Source: Erpobdella octoculata
Taxonomy: Eukaryota; Annelida; Clitellata; Hirudinida; Erpobdellidae
NCBI GenBank assembly: GCA_963978895.1
Contig: OZ022238.1
Coordinates: 47,130,210 to 47,194,209, forward strand
Length of the DNA: 64,000 nucleotides
Direction: 5' to 3'
Shown: positions 1 to 13,022 of the stretch, piece by piece
Position numbering within the stretch: the first letter of the stretch is position 1
Layout of the letters: the number at the start of each line of letters is the position of its first letter
Translations under genes and position numbers: made by a program
Notes under the pieces: generated by a model
Told to the model about the DNA's origin: nothing
Seen by the model: only the letters and a program-made list of their open reading frames with translations
The model's database searches: none

Positions 1-245
1 GTGTTTCACTATGGAAACGACCAAACTCGTACATTTTCTCCTGAGTCGGCCAGATATTAAAACAACTTGTGTCAAAACGAAATTTTGCACACTTATTATA
101 ACACCCTAGTTAAATAGTAAAAATTTAAAATTATTTTTCTGCAAATGTTAGTTACCGAGATATCGTCTGTCAAAGTTCAGCGGTGTTTCACTGTAACTGT
201 AGAGACGACCAAACTTTTAAGTAAGTCGAGTGAAAAAAGTAATCA
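1..245. repeat. 182-bp satellite, unit 1 edge
   Basis: A block beginning GTGTTTCACTATGG recurs with a period of about 182 bp: it restarts at position 183 here, at 24,067, 24,251 and 24,433, and at 34,675 and 34,857. The last monomer of each group changes after the first ten bases and runs into unique unit sequence. The array marks the left edge of each large tandem unit, so it is a plausible site of unequal exchange. No coding potential is seen. Confidence 0.85.
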
Positions 246-1334
246 ACATGATATCGAAACTGAAAAACTTCGGTTGAAACAGGTGAGTTGAAATTTAATG
301 TTTTTTTTGTCAAAATATATTTGATTTTGGTTTGGTATCCAGGATCAAGGGCGCCGGAATGGTTTTGAAAGTGGGGGGCCAACAAATTTTTTTGGAGTCT
401 TTAAATCCCCGTAGGCGAGTATTATAAACTTTATGATGAAATACATCTATATCTGAAATAATTGATTTTAAACAAACAACAAATGTTTTTCTAAAATAAA
501 AAGTAAAAAAATGAATGGCAGTCAAGTGTTTAGGTAATTACCATTTTACCAAAGTCAAAAGTAATTACCATTTTACCAAAGTCCAAAGTAACAACATTAA
601 CTACCATTTACCAAACAAATTATTTCTTCTGTCATACAAAAAGATTTACAAGTTTCCAACAAGTTTAGATTGTCTGTTTTCTTTATGTACAGTTAACAAC
701 ATGACACGGTTTAATCTAGTTTGGGTGATTATAGGTTTTAATTCGGCTTATTTCTGATGTTGCATTTGATATCGGATGTCTACTTCTGACAATTTTTGAG
801 AGTAAATAATTATAATCAAGGTTAGATAAAAAAAATGGCAAGATATTGTGTGACTTTAAAAACATTTTCAAGCTAATTGAAATTTTCATGATTCCGAGCC
901 ACTTGACCCAATGACTCTCCAATATTCATGCAGTGAAACCAAGAAAAATGATTACAACAAAATATATTTGTTTTATCTCAAAACAGCGTTGTGATTTTCA
1001 CTCTACATAATTAAGCTATAAATCTAATTTATATATGACCCAATGACTCTCCAATATTCATGCAGTGAAACCAAGAAAAATGACGTTTAAACTGAGCCCG
1101 TTCCCTCTATTGTTGTGTTTAATATTTTTTATTAAATAAACAATGACGTCACTTATGGATGAAATCTTGTAGCACAAACGGCACAACGCTATTTTTAATT
1201 GTGTGGATTGATTAATGCCGTAAACAATAAGCGTGTTCGAGTGTTATTATATATTAGAAGTGATTATACAAAAAGGTTGTTGTATAAAACGTATTTATAT
1301 AAAACCAATACTGATGTCATATCATAGAAAATTA
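246..1334. other. Non-coding left flank of unit 1
   Basis: No convincing gene. It holds a 27-bp tandem repeat (two copies near 535-590; three copies in unit 2 near 24,785-24,860) and a direct repeat of about 45 bp at about 905-950 and 1,036-1,082. The last part is the 3' flank of Hsp70-A. The same stretch recurs at 24,497-25,484 and 34,920-36,008. Confidence 0.7.
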
Positions 1335-1536
1335 TTAATTTTTAAAATATTGTTTGGATCTTCTTGCAGCAACAGCAGCTCCAATAGCAAGTATTTCTTC
1401 TGGATCAAGTTTACTGTTGGGTGCTTTGCCAAAAAATTCTTCAACCATAGCCTTGACCTATTTGAAATGGAAATTAAAACTGATTATTTAACTATAGTTC
1501 ACATTCCATAGTGTCAGTGTATATGATGTTATATAT

Positions 1537-1618
<82 letters not shown>

Positions 1619-3649
1619 CTATTTATCTATAATATCTATATCTATATCTGTTATTTTAAATAACATTATAGTTCAAATAAAAAAAAATCAACCTTAAGGT
1701 TACATTTATTTCTAGAAGCGCAAATGCTCTGCATATTTATTAATAACAGCTTGACTAACCTTTGGCATTTTTGTCACTCCACCAACCAACAAAACTTCAT
1801 CAATGTCTTTTTTCTCAATGCCTGCGCATACTTTAATGCAATCTTCACACAAAGGAATTGTCCTCGTGATCAAATCATCAATCCTGTTTTCAAATTCTTT
1901 TCTTGTCAGCTCCATCTCCAAACCTTTCGATTTACCATTGAACGTTTTAGCCAGATCATCAATGTTAATTTTGACTTTAGCCTCCGTGGTTAGCTTAATT
2001 TTTGCTTCAACTGCTTCTCCTCTAAGTTTCCACAATGCTGTTTCATTATTTTTGAGATCAATACCAGTCTGCAAATATATAATAAATGATATAATACAAA
2101 TTTTATGACGTATAATCAATGACAACTTATTAGGGCCCGCAGTGGATACAAAGGCTGAAAAAGACTGTGGAAGTTGTGGCTTATACCTGTTATTCATTGA
2201 TAGTAAATAAAAATTGTCGATTACGATGTTGAAGATTGTACCTACCTCTTCAAAGAATTTTTGGTTTAAATAATTCAAGAGAACGTTGTCGATAAGATAT
2301 CCATTGAGCAATGGGGCACAATGTGATGTAAAACTAATATGCCCATTTTTAGATTTTACTATGGACACCTGAAATTTTCCACCGCCAAAATCATAAACAG
2401 CAGTCCTAAAACAACAAAAGAAATTTTTTTAATTAATGCAATTATCAAATTACTAAAAACTATAATTTGTAAATAAATGAGAACTAACAGTTTATCGCCA
2501 GAAGTAGATTTTTGAGGATCCAATGAATCCAGTGCAAGCACAGCAGCAATTGGTTCTTTGACTAAATCAATTCGTTTAAATCCAGCAAGGTTTGCAGCTT
2601 TTTTGTAGATCCTCTTTAAATAACCCTGGTTAAAATTTTGATATAACATTTATATCAAAACTTTTATAAACAAAGTTTTATAAATAAAATATTAGATACC
2701 TCAATTGGTAAGGCCTCAGAAAAATTACAAGTATGAGGAACAGTGACAACAGCATCAGAGACTTCTTTTTTGAAATGCCTTTCTGTTAGTTCAAATTTAA
2801 TTTAGTACAAATTTTCAATTATTCTACAATAGCAACAAAATAAACCTGCTGATTTCTTCATATAGTTCAAAAGAGGTGCAACAGCTTCATATGGTTTATA
2901 ACGCTTTTCAGTGACTGGGACACTGATTAAAGGATCTTTTTCTCCTGGACTATATTCTATTTTGAATGGAACAGTTTTCCTTTATTGAAAATATTAAAAG
3001 TTTAACTTGTTAAACAAATTTGTATTTTTTCTATATTTCCTAGCTATATAATCTTAAAAAAATCTTACATGTAGTCCTGGATGTATTCCCGAAAATCACC
3101 ATCAATGTCATTTGACAGCAGTCTCTTTATATCATGTATACTATTCCTGTGATACTTGATGTCATATACATCCCGCCATTTACTAACTATTTGTTTATCA
3201 TTTTCTTCTATATACAAAACTGAAGGAATTTCGGTCAAGACTTTATAACCATCTTCGTCACTGACAGCTACACGAGTGTTCGTTGTTCCAAAATCAATTC
3301 CGACAATGTCTTCTCCAATATCATTATATTGATAATCTGAACAGATTTGACTAACAGATTCATCCTGTCGAAAAACCAGTCCAGATTTTAAAGAAATTGA
3401 TATTAAAATCATGACGGTTATATTTTATGTGTTTACATTTGTTTAACATTGTAAAAATTTACATTTACTAAAAAAACTTTAATAAGACTTCATGGAAATA
3501 GAAATAATTTATTTTATGACCAAAAAACTTTACAGACCAAAAAGTGCCTATGTACAAACATCAATCAAGTAACAAAGATTTATTGAAACTAAAAAACTCG
3601 GAGGCCATCTTGGCAACTCACTCAAAACCTGCTCATCTCCGATATACCT

Positions 3650-3705
<56 letters not shown>

Positions 3706-3890
3706 TATATATATATGGCACGTCCCTGCGCGACGAAAATTAAATAGAGATTGAAAATAGCGTGCTCGAATAAATTATTATTAAAATAAAAACTAACGTA
3801 TAAGTTGTTGTTCGCAAACGAGCCAATCGATCGTGTAACAGACCATGACTGTTTTCCTAAGAGGAAACAGAGTTTAGTATTACGGAGCAT
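1335..3890 (-). CDS. Hsp70-A: ATPase-domain-only mitochondrial-type Hsp70-like protein
   Basis: Spliced gene of eight exons on the minus strand: 3890-3798, 3364-3069, 2979-2846, 2782-2700, 2625-2489, 2405-2246, 2068-1760 and 1457-1335. All introns are GT/AG and phases join to one 444-aa frame ending in TAA. Residues 1-31 resemble a mitochondrial presequence (basic and hydroxylated, no acidic residue). Phosphate-1 motif GIDFGTTNTR is at 53-62, the EP motif at E226-P227, phosphate-2 DFGGGKFQ at 253-260, the adenosine motif DEVLLVGG near 391-398, and a DPEEILAIGAA end. Family Hsp70s have Thr and Asp where K258 and Q260 lie, and Thr where I228 lies. Wording around VPFKI, VYD and TGIDL is closest to mitochondrial Hsp70 (HSPA9/DnaK type), not cytosolic. 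The protein ends before the linker, so there is no substrate-binding domain. An ATPase- or nucleotide-sensing role is inference. Head-to-head with Hsp70-B. Confidence 0.88.
1531..1614. repeat. (TA)n microsatellite in Hsp70-A last intron
   Basis: Long TA dinucleotide run with one interruption, inside the final intron of Hsp70-A. The unit 3 counterpart (36,204-36,299) is longer and uninterrupted. Confidence 0.95.
3653..3717. repeat. (TA)n microsatellite in Hsp70-A intron 1
   Basis: TA run inside intron 1 of Hsp70-A. The unit 3 counterpart (about 38,460-38,530) is 6 bp longer, which accounts for the local offset between units. Confidence 0.95.
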
Positions 3891-3969
3891 CACGAAACTT
3901 TGACGCAAAACGATCGCAATAGACAAGACGGAACTAGTTATTAGTAAATGTCAGCCTATATATAACCGC

Positions 3970-3992
3970 TTATAACTGACAATGACCATCGA
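3970..3992 (-). promoter_or_regulatory. Conserved upstream block of Hsp70-A
   Basis: Read on the minus strand this gives TCGATGGTCATT then CAGTTATAA, 80 bp before the Hsp70-A start codon. Nearly the same string lies 62 bp before the Hsp70-B start (14,396-14,418), although flanking non-coding DNA of the two genes has diverged. The TTATAA end could be a TATA-type core element. The regulatory role is inferred from conservation only. Confidence 0.5.
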
Positions 3993-5190
<1,198 letters not shown>

Positions 5191-5430
5191 GGTGATTTTT
5201 TTTGAACTTTCAAAATATTATTCTCTTACCCTCTAATTTGGTTCCTATATATAAAAAAAATCTGGCAAACTATGAGCACAATTGAACACTATTTAGGGGT
5301 AGCTCAATGATGGTGAAGTTTTTAATACTCAAAAGCTGCGGTCATTTTGTGCTCGCATTGTACTAATACCAGATTAATACCCTAGATAACTTCAATAAAT
5401 AAAAATATAAAGTTCGCATCACTTTTCAGA

Positions 5431-5660
5431 CACCAAAAAGAAAAAGAGGTCGAAAAACTGTCGTTACTCAGCAACTCGTAGCAGTTCTAGATCAAACAAA
5501 AGTGTCTGGCGCAAGACCGTTTTTGTTCTAGCAGAAACTACTAAAAGTTTGGGTCAGAACCCTGATAAACTTGCTCTTAACAAAAATTCAATTCACCGAG
5601 ACAGTGCGAAACACAGATTCCAGAGATCTGTATACATTAAGGCCAAGTTTTCTTTAACAA
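5431..5660 (+). pseudogene. N-terminal fragment of transposon-borne unnamed protein family
   Basis: One frame reads TPKRKRGRKTVVTQQLVAV, then a stretch ending GARPFLF, one TAG stop, and continues AETTKSLGQNPDKLALN and on to IKAKFSLT. A TTTCAG acceptor-like string precedes it. From memory this resembles a multi-copy, unnamed protein family of invertebrate genomes whose C-terminus is also present at 11,690-12,585; the function is unknown to me. The frame is lost where the LINE begins. Absent from unit 3 because of the 5.07-8.54 kb difference. Confidence 0.5.
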
Positions 5661-6194
5661 AACTTATCTTTTATGTGTTGTATATCCTCCACCATCTGGT
5701 GATATTAAATCATTTATTAGTGAATTTGCTGATCTCATGTCGGAAATCACTGCTCATAATAATTATTTATTTGTTTTTGGTGATTTCAACTTCGATTATT
5801 TGAATTCTACCAGTGGTTCTCAAAGTCGTCTGTTTTACAATACTATGTACTCTTATTATCTCTACCCTACAATCTTCTCATCTACTAGAGTAACTGCCAG
5901 TTCTTCAACTTTAATTGACAACATTTTTACGAATCATTCCTTGATGGATTATTAGTTATTATTTCTCGGACCACCTTCCTATAATTTTTTCTCTTCCTAA
6001 ACTAAAAAAAATTAAGAATTCTCGATCAAAATGTGTGAAAAGAATGAATAATGAAGTTACCATTAATAAGTTTCTGAATGGTCTAAAAAGTGTTGAATGG
6101 ACCAATGTACGCAGCGCATGTATGGAGAACAATGTGAATCTAGCGTATTCAATGTTCCTGGACAGTTATAATAGAGTTTTTGATTCAGCTTTCC
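5661..6194 (+). pseudogene. LINE endonuclease-domain fragment (APE type)
   Basis: 5'-truncated non-LTR retrotransposon. The frame reads VVYPPPSGDIKSFISEF, then FVFGDFNFDYLN, then RVTASSSTLIDNIFTN, which match the C-terminal half of an apurinic-type endonuclease (GDFN and a late DHIF/DNIF-like block). After one TAG and a frame change it continues as SDHLPIIFSLPK and through a linker to FDSAFP, where another transposon interrupts. The rest of the LINE follows at 7,649, 9,312 and 11,101. Dead copy. Confidence 0.8.
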
Positions 6195-7648
6195 ATAGGC
6201 TATTTTAACTGTGTATTAATACACAAAGTGTGTATCTTTAAAAAAATTATGCATTTTTAAATTTGAAATTGTGTATTATTAAATATGTTATATTTTAATA
6301 TTGGTAATTTTCTATTGCATTTTTAATATTTTAAACCCAATAATAATTATTAATTAGTACGAAAAACATCAATTTATATAGCAATACAATACAACTTGTC
6401 TTGTATTGTATTCAAATAACGGTATTCTAAAAATAGATCTATATAGTACCTATTTACTTAAATTCACTTTTTGTTTTTCGACTTCTCGTGGGTCATGAAC
6501 CCACGCATTCGTCTGCACTGCATCGTCAAAGGCAAAGGATTCGTCAATCATCATTTATCAATATGAAAAAATTAATCATTAGATAATAGAAAAGAGTTTT
6601 TCAACTTTTTCTCCTATTAAAGTATGAAATTGTAGAATAATGTTTTTCCTTAGGAAGTAACTTTCACATTGTAATGATGTAATCCACACTGGGGGTAGTC
6701 AATCAGATGCAGTTAGTGTTGAACTGCTCTTAATTGCCAAATGTCCACACTGTAATCTGTAATCCACACTGGAAAAGAGCATTGAGTTGCATTCAGTATT
6801 AAATTGTACTTAGGTACTTAATAAATGCCACATTGGAGATTTGTATTCCAAACTGGAGAAAAGTCATTCAGTTGCAGTCAGTGTTGAATTGTCATTAGGT
6901 ACTTAATAAAAGCCACATTGGAGATTACTGAGATTAGTATTCCAAACTGGAGAAAAGATAGACGTAATGTTGAACCAAAAAAAACACAAACAGCAGAAAT
7001 GGTTCTCGTCATTGTTCACAGAGGCAAAATCAGCAGAAGCTTACAAACTGAAAAAGCCAAAACAAAAGGATTCTGAGAAAATTGGTTTTTAAGCACTCTG
7101 TTCATTGAATTTGACACTTTGAATTTAATGGTACTTTTCAAATTATAAAATACATTTCAATACGATCAGTACATGTCAATTTAATACAATTTAGGTACTA
7201 AGTAAAAATGTTGTTAAATGTTAATATAGCGGATTCTAGGGTCAGGGGTAACCCCTGTGTATATACTATTATAGACTACTAATCTACTCAGTCTGGCAAA
7301 AGAATTAGTATTCAGTAATATAATTTTAGCATTTTTATAATGAAAAGTTTCCTGTAAAAAATTATAATAAGCCCAATTTAAGCAAAACAACAAAGTGCAA
7401 CATAATTGTTTTGATATATTAGCTATAATTTGATATTTTTTAAATTTTTGTTGGAGATGGAAAATAGTGGTTCAAGTTTTCAAGTATCCAAATATGGGCT
7501 ACATTTACACCCAAATGCTACCAATAAGTGTAGCAGCTGCTCCCCCAGACTCCTTAATCGTGGTTGGCTCGCTTTGCTCACTTCGTCCACGTTGTGGGGT
7601 TACACACAAAAACTGTGTATTATTAAATATTCCTTAGAATAGCCTATG
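6195..7648. mobile_element. 1.45-kb TIR transposon with 9-bp TSD inside the LINE
   Basis: Ends are ATAGGCTATTTTAA on the left and the complement ATAGGCTATTCTAA on the right. The LINE sequence CAGCTTTCC is present on both sides (6,186-6,194 and 7,649-7,657), a 9-bp target duplication, and removing the element restores the LINE frame FDSAFPYFE. A 9-bp TSD fits Mutator-like elements, but no transposase is visible. The interior carries decayed zinc-finger repeats (6,680-7,080). Both ends also carry GTGTATTATT-type subterminal sequence. Confidence 0.7.
6680..7080 (+). pseudogene. Decayed C2H2 zinc-finger repeats
   Basis: Four degenerate copies of the zinc-finger linker (ACTGGAGAAAAG and variants) start near 6,686, 6,766, 6,850 and 6,944, spacing 80-94 nt, close to the 84 nt of a 28-residue C2H2 finger. 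The best copy reads TGEKSFSCSQC before a stop. All copies have stops or indels, so no protein is made. Lies inside the 1.45-kb transposon and is likely a captured gene piece. Confidence 0.6.
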
Positions 7649-8411
7649 CAGCTTTCCCATATTTTGAAATTACCAGCTTGAAAAGAAGATTCAAGAAAGA
7701 TTGGATGTCAGCGACCTTGTTAAAGATGGTTGAAAAAAAAATCCATGCTTTATAGGAAACCTTCAGAAGAAGTCAGAAGGGAATTTGTCCATTTTAGAAA
7801 CGACTTTAAGCGAAAAAAGAATGATGCAATTAGGAATTTCTATTCGACTAAATTTTCTTCTTGCCTTGGTGACTCTAAGAAAATTTGGTCTACGATCAAT
7901 TCCATAATTAACAAAGATCGTCATTCTTCTGCTTCCTCTTCATTTGCTGTTGATGGCATTATGACTGATGATCCTTCGATGATTGCTGATGGCTTCAATG
8001 AATATTTTGTAAACATAGGAGCTCGTCTCTCTTCTTCCATACCTGAGAAAGAAGCTTCATTTGAAAATATAATTCTTCCTTTAGCGTCTCTGTTGTTATT
8101 TAAAGAGGTGACATCTCTTGAATTGATCATGGTTTCAAAGTCAATCAAATGTTCTGGTGGTTTTGGAATTGACAACATCTCTCCTTACCTAGGATTTTTA
8201 TCTATTGCTTCCATTTCTATTATATTATCTGACTTGATTAACTGTTCATTGTCTACTGGTTATTTTCCTGATAGTCTAAAAATTGCTAAGGTTGTTCTTA
8301 TATTTAAGGGTGGTGATAAATCCTTATTCAATAACTATAGGCCAATTTCAATACTTTCATATTTCTCAAAACTGTTTGAAAAGATTGTATTCCAACGTTT
8401 ATATGATTACT
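7649..8411 (+). pseudogene. LINE reverse transcriptase, N-terminal part
   Basis: Resumes the LINE frame (PYFEITSLKRRFKKDWMS) and continues through 7,730-8,411. Visible features are a linker with NKDRHSS, the FNEYFVNIG block, and the RT start GGFGIDNISP, TGYFPDSLKIAKVVLIFKGG, NNYRPISILSYFSKLFEKI. These are canonical for LINE RTs of the Jockey/CR1 group. Interrupted after RLYDY by the element at 8,410-9,311. Confidence 0.85.
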
Positions 8412-9311
8412 AGCTGGTTACCCGGCGTTGCCCGGAGATTTTAAAGGTTTTTTATCGTTTTTCTCTCTGGCTTCCGTTTCCTTAACCGCTTGCTTTCCCG
8501 TTCCAGGTCGCATTTCTGCTCACGGTCGCTTTTCCGGCCCCGGTCTCTTTTACTTTTCCCGATCCCGGTTGCTTTTACGCTTTACCGCCACAGCTTGCTC
8601 TTCTTTTCGCTCTTCCGTTCCTCCATTAAATTTTAGAGCCTTCCCAATGTGGCTTAGATGGGCTGTAGCGGAATGCTGTGCACAGTCATCAAAATTGATC
8701 TGTTCTCTCATTAACACTTTGTTGTTTGGTTTGCTCGTTTAGTTACGTCTGAACTTCCTCAATTTTAATTAGTGTTCTTTAATGTATTGGTTCCACTCTC
8801 CAAGTGTGATCTTCTGCAAAGGCTTATTATGATTGACTGAAGCTGAAAAAAAAAATTATTAGTTAACGCTGCAATAATGTTAAAATCTGCTCATATATCT
8901 CAACAAATTATAAATACTTGTAAGATTGCACACACTGTTCAACAGCTGCTTTTCGAAAAATCGCTAGTCTTAGTTTTTGAGTTGTTTATAGTTTTTAAGT
9001 GTCATGTCTACAGAAAGCATATAACGCTACATGTGGCATGTTAATAAATGTTGGCCCGTGGCTTTGAAAAATGTGATATAAAACACAGATTGAAATAAAA
9101 CATGAAGTAATAATAATATTAAAAACCTTCAAAGCATTAACTTAATGAATTTTCCGAGAGTTTTCTGAGATCATCAATTTGGAACAATCGAAGAGTACCA
9201 CTTTTATTTAGCAAATGATGCAATTATAAATTGAACGATACAGCAGCATATTGATAGGCTGGCTTGAGATTAATGAACTAGTTATTAATGAACAGACGTT
9301 GCCTTTTATAT
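8410..9311. mobile_element. Unclassified non-autonomous element (CTAGCTGG...TATATATAG)
   Basis: Starts CTAGCTGGTTACCCGGCG and ends TTGCCTTTTATATATATAG, splitting the LINE RT exactly between RLYDY and IDFNSHG. The first 300 bp are pyrimidine-rich and hold degenerate repeats of GGTCGC/CCGGTC type. Families with this start and end occur in many invertebrates; I do not recognise a superfamily. In unit 3 only the part from 8,544 remains (39,888-40,649). Confidence 0.6.
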
Positions 9312-9825
9312 ATATAGATTTTAATTCTCATGGTATTCTAAACGATTGTCAATATGGTTTTCGCAAAGGTTACTCTACATATATGGCAATTACTAACTTT
9401 CATAACAGAATACTTAAAGATTTGGATTGTGGCATGTATTCTATTGGTCTCTTTTTTGATTTGTCAAAGGCATTTGATACTGTTGATCATGTCATCTTAC
9501 TTACTAAGCTCAGCTGTTATGGTGTGGGTGGTGCATGTTTAAGATGGTTTGAATATTAATTATGTAATAGAAAACAGTTTGTTACTTACAATGGTTTTAG
9601 CTCATCGGAAAAATATATTTCTTGTGGGGTTCCTCAAGGTTCAATTTTAGGCCTTTTGTTATTTCTTATTTATATTAATGACATTGTTTCGTCTTCAGCG
9701 TTTTTCGAATTTACCTTGTATGCCGATGATACTAATGTCTTAGCTTCTGACTATTCACTTGCATCCCTAATTGATATCATAAACAGAGAATTAATGTGCA
9801 TCTCTGATTGGTTTATAAACAAGTA
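9312..9825 (+). pseudogene. LINE reverse transcriptase, catalytic core
   Basis: The frame reads IDFNSHGILNDCQYGFRKG, then FDLSKAFDTVDH, a stop after LRWFEY, SCGVPQGSILGLLLFLIYIND and YADDTNV, with the catalytic Asp pair of the YADD box present. It ends CISDWFINK where the next insertion lies. The stop at about 9,557 shows this copy is inactive. The identical copy is at 40,650-41,163. Confidence 0.9.
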
Positions 9826-11100
9826 AATTAAAAACGAATTTTTAAAACCAATGCTCTTTTATGTAATTAAAACACAAATTTTGCAATCAATTTTTTCTTA
9901 TATTACTCTTTTATTTTATATTAAAGTCGAAATATCTTAATTATATCGAAATATCGAAATTAATTAAAATTAACTAAATTAATTGACTTATTGTAAAACT
10001 AATAATTGAATATTGCATTGTCTTCTATTTTGAGCATGTATGCAAAATTTGAAAAAAATCTATCATCAGGAAGTGACTCAAAAATTGATTGCAAGATTTG
10101 AAACAGACAGAGAAACAAACAGACAGACAGAGAAACAAACAGATAGACAGAGAAACAGAGACGACGAGTTAATAAAAGCATTGGTAATAATAATAAAAAT
10201 ATCATCAAAAAGCATCGAATTTAAATATCTCAACTATTTTCATGAAAATTTCGTACACGCTTGAGAATCGCGGTCAGTGAGTGTGGTTCGTGTTAACTTG
10301 GTAAAATAGTCTGCCAGTCGGTTAGCGTTTTGTGGTCAAGAAAACCCTCAAGAAAACCCTCAAGAAAACCCTCAAGAAAACCCTCAAGAAACCCCTCGAT
10401 AAAACCCTCACGAAAATTAACCAAATTAATTGACTTATTGTAAAACTAATAATTGAATATTGCATTGTCTTCTATTTTGAGCATGTATGCAAAATTTGAA
10501 AAAAATCTATCATCAGGAATTGACTCAAAAATTGATTGCAAGATTTGAAACAGACAGAGAAACAGACAGACAGAGAAACAGACAGACAGAGAAACAGAGA
10601 CGACGAGTTAATAAAAGCATTGGTAATAATAATAAAAATATCAAAAAGCATCGAATTTAAATATCTCAACTATTTTCATGAAAATTTCGTACACGCTTGA
10701 GAATCGCGGTCAGTGAGTGTGGTTTGTGTTAACTTGGTAAAATAGTCTGCCAGTCGGTTAGCGTTTTGTGGTCAAGAAAACCCTCAAGAAAACCCTCAAG
10801 AAACCGCTCGATAAAACCCTCACGAAAATTAACTAAATTAATTGACTTATTGTAAAACTAATAATTGAATATTGCATTGTCTTCTATTTTGAGCATGTAT
10901 GCAAAATTTGAAAAAAATCTATCATCAGGAATTGACTCAAAAATTGATTGCAAGATTTGAAACAGACAGAGAAACAGACAGACAGAGAAACAGACAGACA
11001 GAGAAACAGACAGACAGAGAAACAGACAGACAGAGAAACAGACAGACAGAGAAACAGACAGACAGAGAAACAGAGACGACGAGTTAATAAAAGCATTGGT
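9819..11100 (-). mobile_element. Non-autonomous repeat element, three internal units (Helentron/DINE-like)
   Basis: Inserted in the LINE RT between WFIN and RLSLN. In minus orientation it begins ACCAATGCTTTTAT and ends near GAATTTTTAATTTACTTG-type sequence, with the inverse of ACCAATGCTTTTAT subterminal at the far end. Contains three copies of a roughly 400-bp module (about 10,010, 10,430 and 10,830), each with a (CAGACAGAGAAA)n tract of different length and an AAGAAAACCCTC 12-mer array. Other copies have one module (29,376, 33,217, 56,657) or two (22,461, 54,286). T-rich targets and subterminal inverted repeats recall Helentron/DINE-1 elements; that class is inference. Confidence 0.6.
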
Positions 11101-11688
11101 AAAAATAGACTTTCTCTGAATATGGATAAAACATGTTTTATTATATTTCACAATCCGCAAAAGAGGATTGACATTGGCAGCATAAGACTGTGCATTCGGG
11201 ATAATGAAATAACTAATGTATCCTATACAAAATTCTTGGGCTTGTACATTGATCAACATATTACTTGGAATGATCACATACGATACATTTCTATAAAAAT
11301 TTCAAAGAATATTGGTGTACTTTACAAAATCTCATGGTTCGTCCCCTCTAAAATTCTTTTGCTGTTGTATTATTCACTGATTTATCCATACCTAATATAT
11401 TGTAACTTCATATGGTGTACTAATTATAAATGTCGAACTTCATCTCTGGCTATTCTTCAAAATCGAGTTTTAAAAATTATATTTTGTCATCCCTTCTCTT
11501 CCCCGGTGGAACCTACTGCTACCAATATTTTAACAATTGATCAGATTTGCATTTATCAATCACTTTTATTTATGTATAGATATCATAATAACTTACTTCC
11601 TCATACCTTACTAAATTATTTTTCAATGACATCTTCGGTTCATTTTTATAATACTAGATCTATTAATCATTATCGATCTATGCATTGA
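11101..11688 (+). pseudogene. LINE reverse transcriptase, C-terminal part
   Basis: Resumes as NRLSLNMDKTCFIIF, followed by KFLGLYIDQHITWNDHI, the thumb region and the LINE tail with YNTRSI. This finishes the ORF2-like frame with TGA at 11,686-11,688. There is almost no 3' UTR before the host transposon ORF resumes. Same in unit 3 (42,439-43,026). Confidence 0.85.
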
Positions 11689-11689
11689 T

Positions 11690-12585
11690 ACAGCTGAGTA
11701 TAAACCAGGAATTGCAGCTGATGACGTGGCAAGTCTAGTGGGTGACATTAAGCATGCCACCATAGATTATGCTAACAAGCATCTTGAACAGAGTCAGCTG
11801 AGAGATGATTATAAAGAATTTCTGGAATTTTTGATTGTCTTTCTCGCTGGATGTCCAAAATTATTTATAGTTTAAAGATCTGGATGTTCGAGGCTCAATT
11901 CCAACTGACTCACGCAGAACTGAAAGAATTACGTTAAGTGTGTGTGTTCACAGTACGTGTCTACCTGAAAGCCTGGGTCTCTGCACAGGAAGCATTGGGT
12001 GCTTCTCACAATGACCTTCTGCTGCTTAAGTCACTACTTAAATATTCATCAATCCATTCAGCCATCTCAAAGTCAACATCACGCAAATTTTCCAATCACT
12101 TGTGGTTCTTGTCCCAGGCTTTCTTCAACATTTGGGTCAGTTCCTCAATCAAGAGGCTGATGGTAAGTGCCATGCAGAATAAAAAAGACCTAGATCAGAA
12201 TCATTCCATGCAAATCACTGTTGCTCTTGATTCATTCAAGGAAAAGAATTTAGAAGATTTCGTCACAGAAAAGTCAATGACATTGTTTCGCATCATGGAA
12301 CTCGCAGATGGAGTTCTTGCGGTTGATTCGGACTTGTGGGAAAACAGAGACGACTACAAGAAGGCTGCCGAAATAGTGGAGAACTTAAAAGTTGTTAATG
12401 ATCACACTGGGCGTAGAGTGGCACTCATTCGGGAGTACAGTGGAATTTCAACACATGATGAATCGCAGATGCAATTTCTACTGCAAGTTGTGGAGGACCC
12501 TAGCAAAATGTACCTTGATAGCAGAAAACAGACTCTTTCAAAACTGTCTATAAACTCTTGTCAGAAACCTAATAATAAACATTGA
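11690..12585 (+). pseudogene. C-terminal part of the unnamed transposon-borne protein
   Basis: Reads YKPGIAADDVASLVGDI to FLIVFLAG, a frameshift, WMSKIIYSLKIWMFEAQF, one in-frame TAA at about 11,935, then from 11,938 a 215-codon open stretch including FSNHLWFLSQAFF, LKVVNDHTGRRVAL and QMQFLLQVVED. From memory this pattern is the C-terminus of the same multi-copy family whose N-terminus is at 5,431-5,660. One frameshift plus one stop means it is dead. Function unknown. Confidence 0.6.
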
Positions 12586-12810
12586 AAAAATATTAATTAT
12601 TAATGTTTTCATAAATTATTACTGCTTTTTTGACAATAAATTACGATATACTCGTAATTTTTCAAATTTTCATAATTTTTGAGGTACTTGAGCTACCCCT
12701 AAATATAAGATATTTTTCTCAACATTTTTACACAGTGTTTTTATACCAAAAGGAGCGGATTAGTAGGGTAAGACTTTCAAAAATAATAATTTTAATTATA
12801 TATATATTAA

Positions 12811-12997
12811 TGTAAAATCGCTGACTTTAGGATAAGTTTCCCATTGATAGACGTTAAAGGACTTGGGATAACTATTATGGACATTATTAATAGATCAAAA
12901 GGTATAAATAGCTGTAACAAAGCTTTATTTATTATTTCCAATAAAACTGCAAAACCATTCTATTGAGCCCGGTATACGATTCGGTGATATCGTAACA
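12811..12997 (+). repeat. Candidate solo/5' LTR
   Basis: A 187-bp block bounded TG...CA, with GGTATAAATAG as a possible TATA box and AATAAAA as a polyadenylation signal, followed immediately by TGGTGTCAAAATTGG (12,999-13,013), which resembles the tRNA primer-binding site of Gypsy-type retrotransposons. No second LTR is seen downstream in the window. Confidence 0.5.
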
Positions 12998-13022
12998 TTG
13001 GTGTCAAAATTGGAATACAAGA

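Noticed and set aside
1335..3890. Hsp70-A as an orthologue of HSPA13 (Stch), the known ATPase-only Hsp70
   Set aside because: No hydrophobic signal peptide; motif wording (VPFKI, VYDFGGG, MPKV) is closer to mitochondrial Hsp70, and the HSPA13-type insert before the C-terminal part is absent. A tree would settle it.
10884..11277. ORFs rich in DRETDRQ or SLSVCFSV across the CAGACAGAGAAA tract
   Set aside because: Simple-sequence translation on both strands inside a non-autonomous repeat; tract length varies among modules and units.
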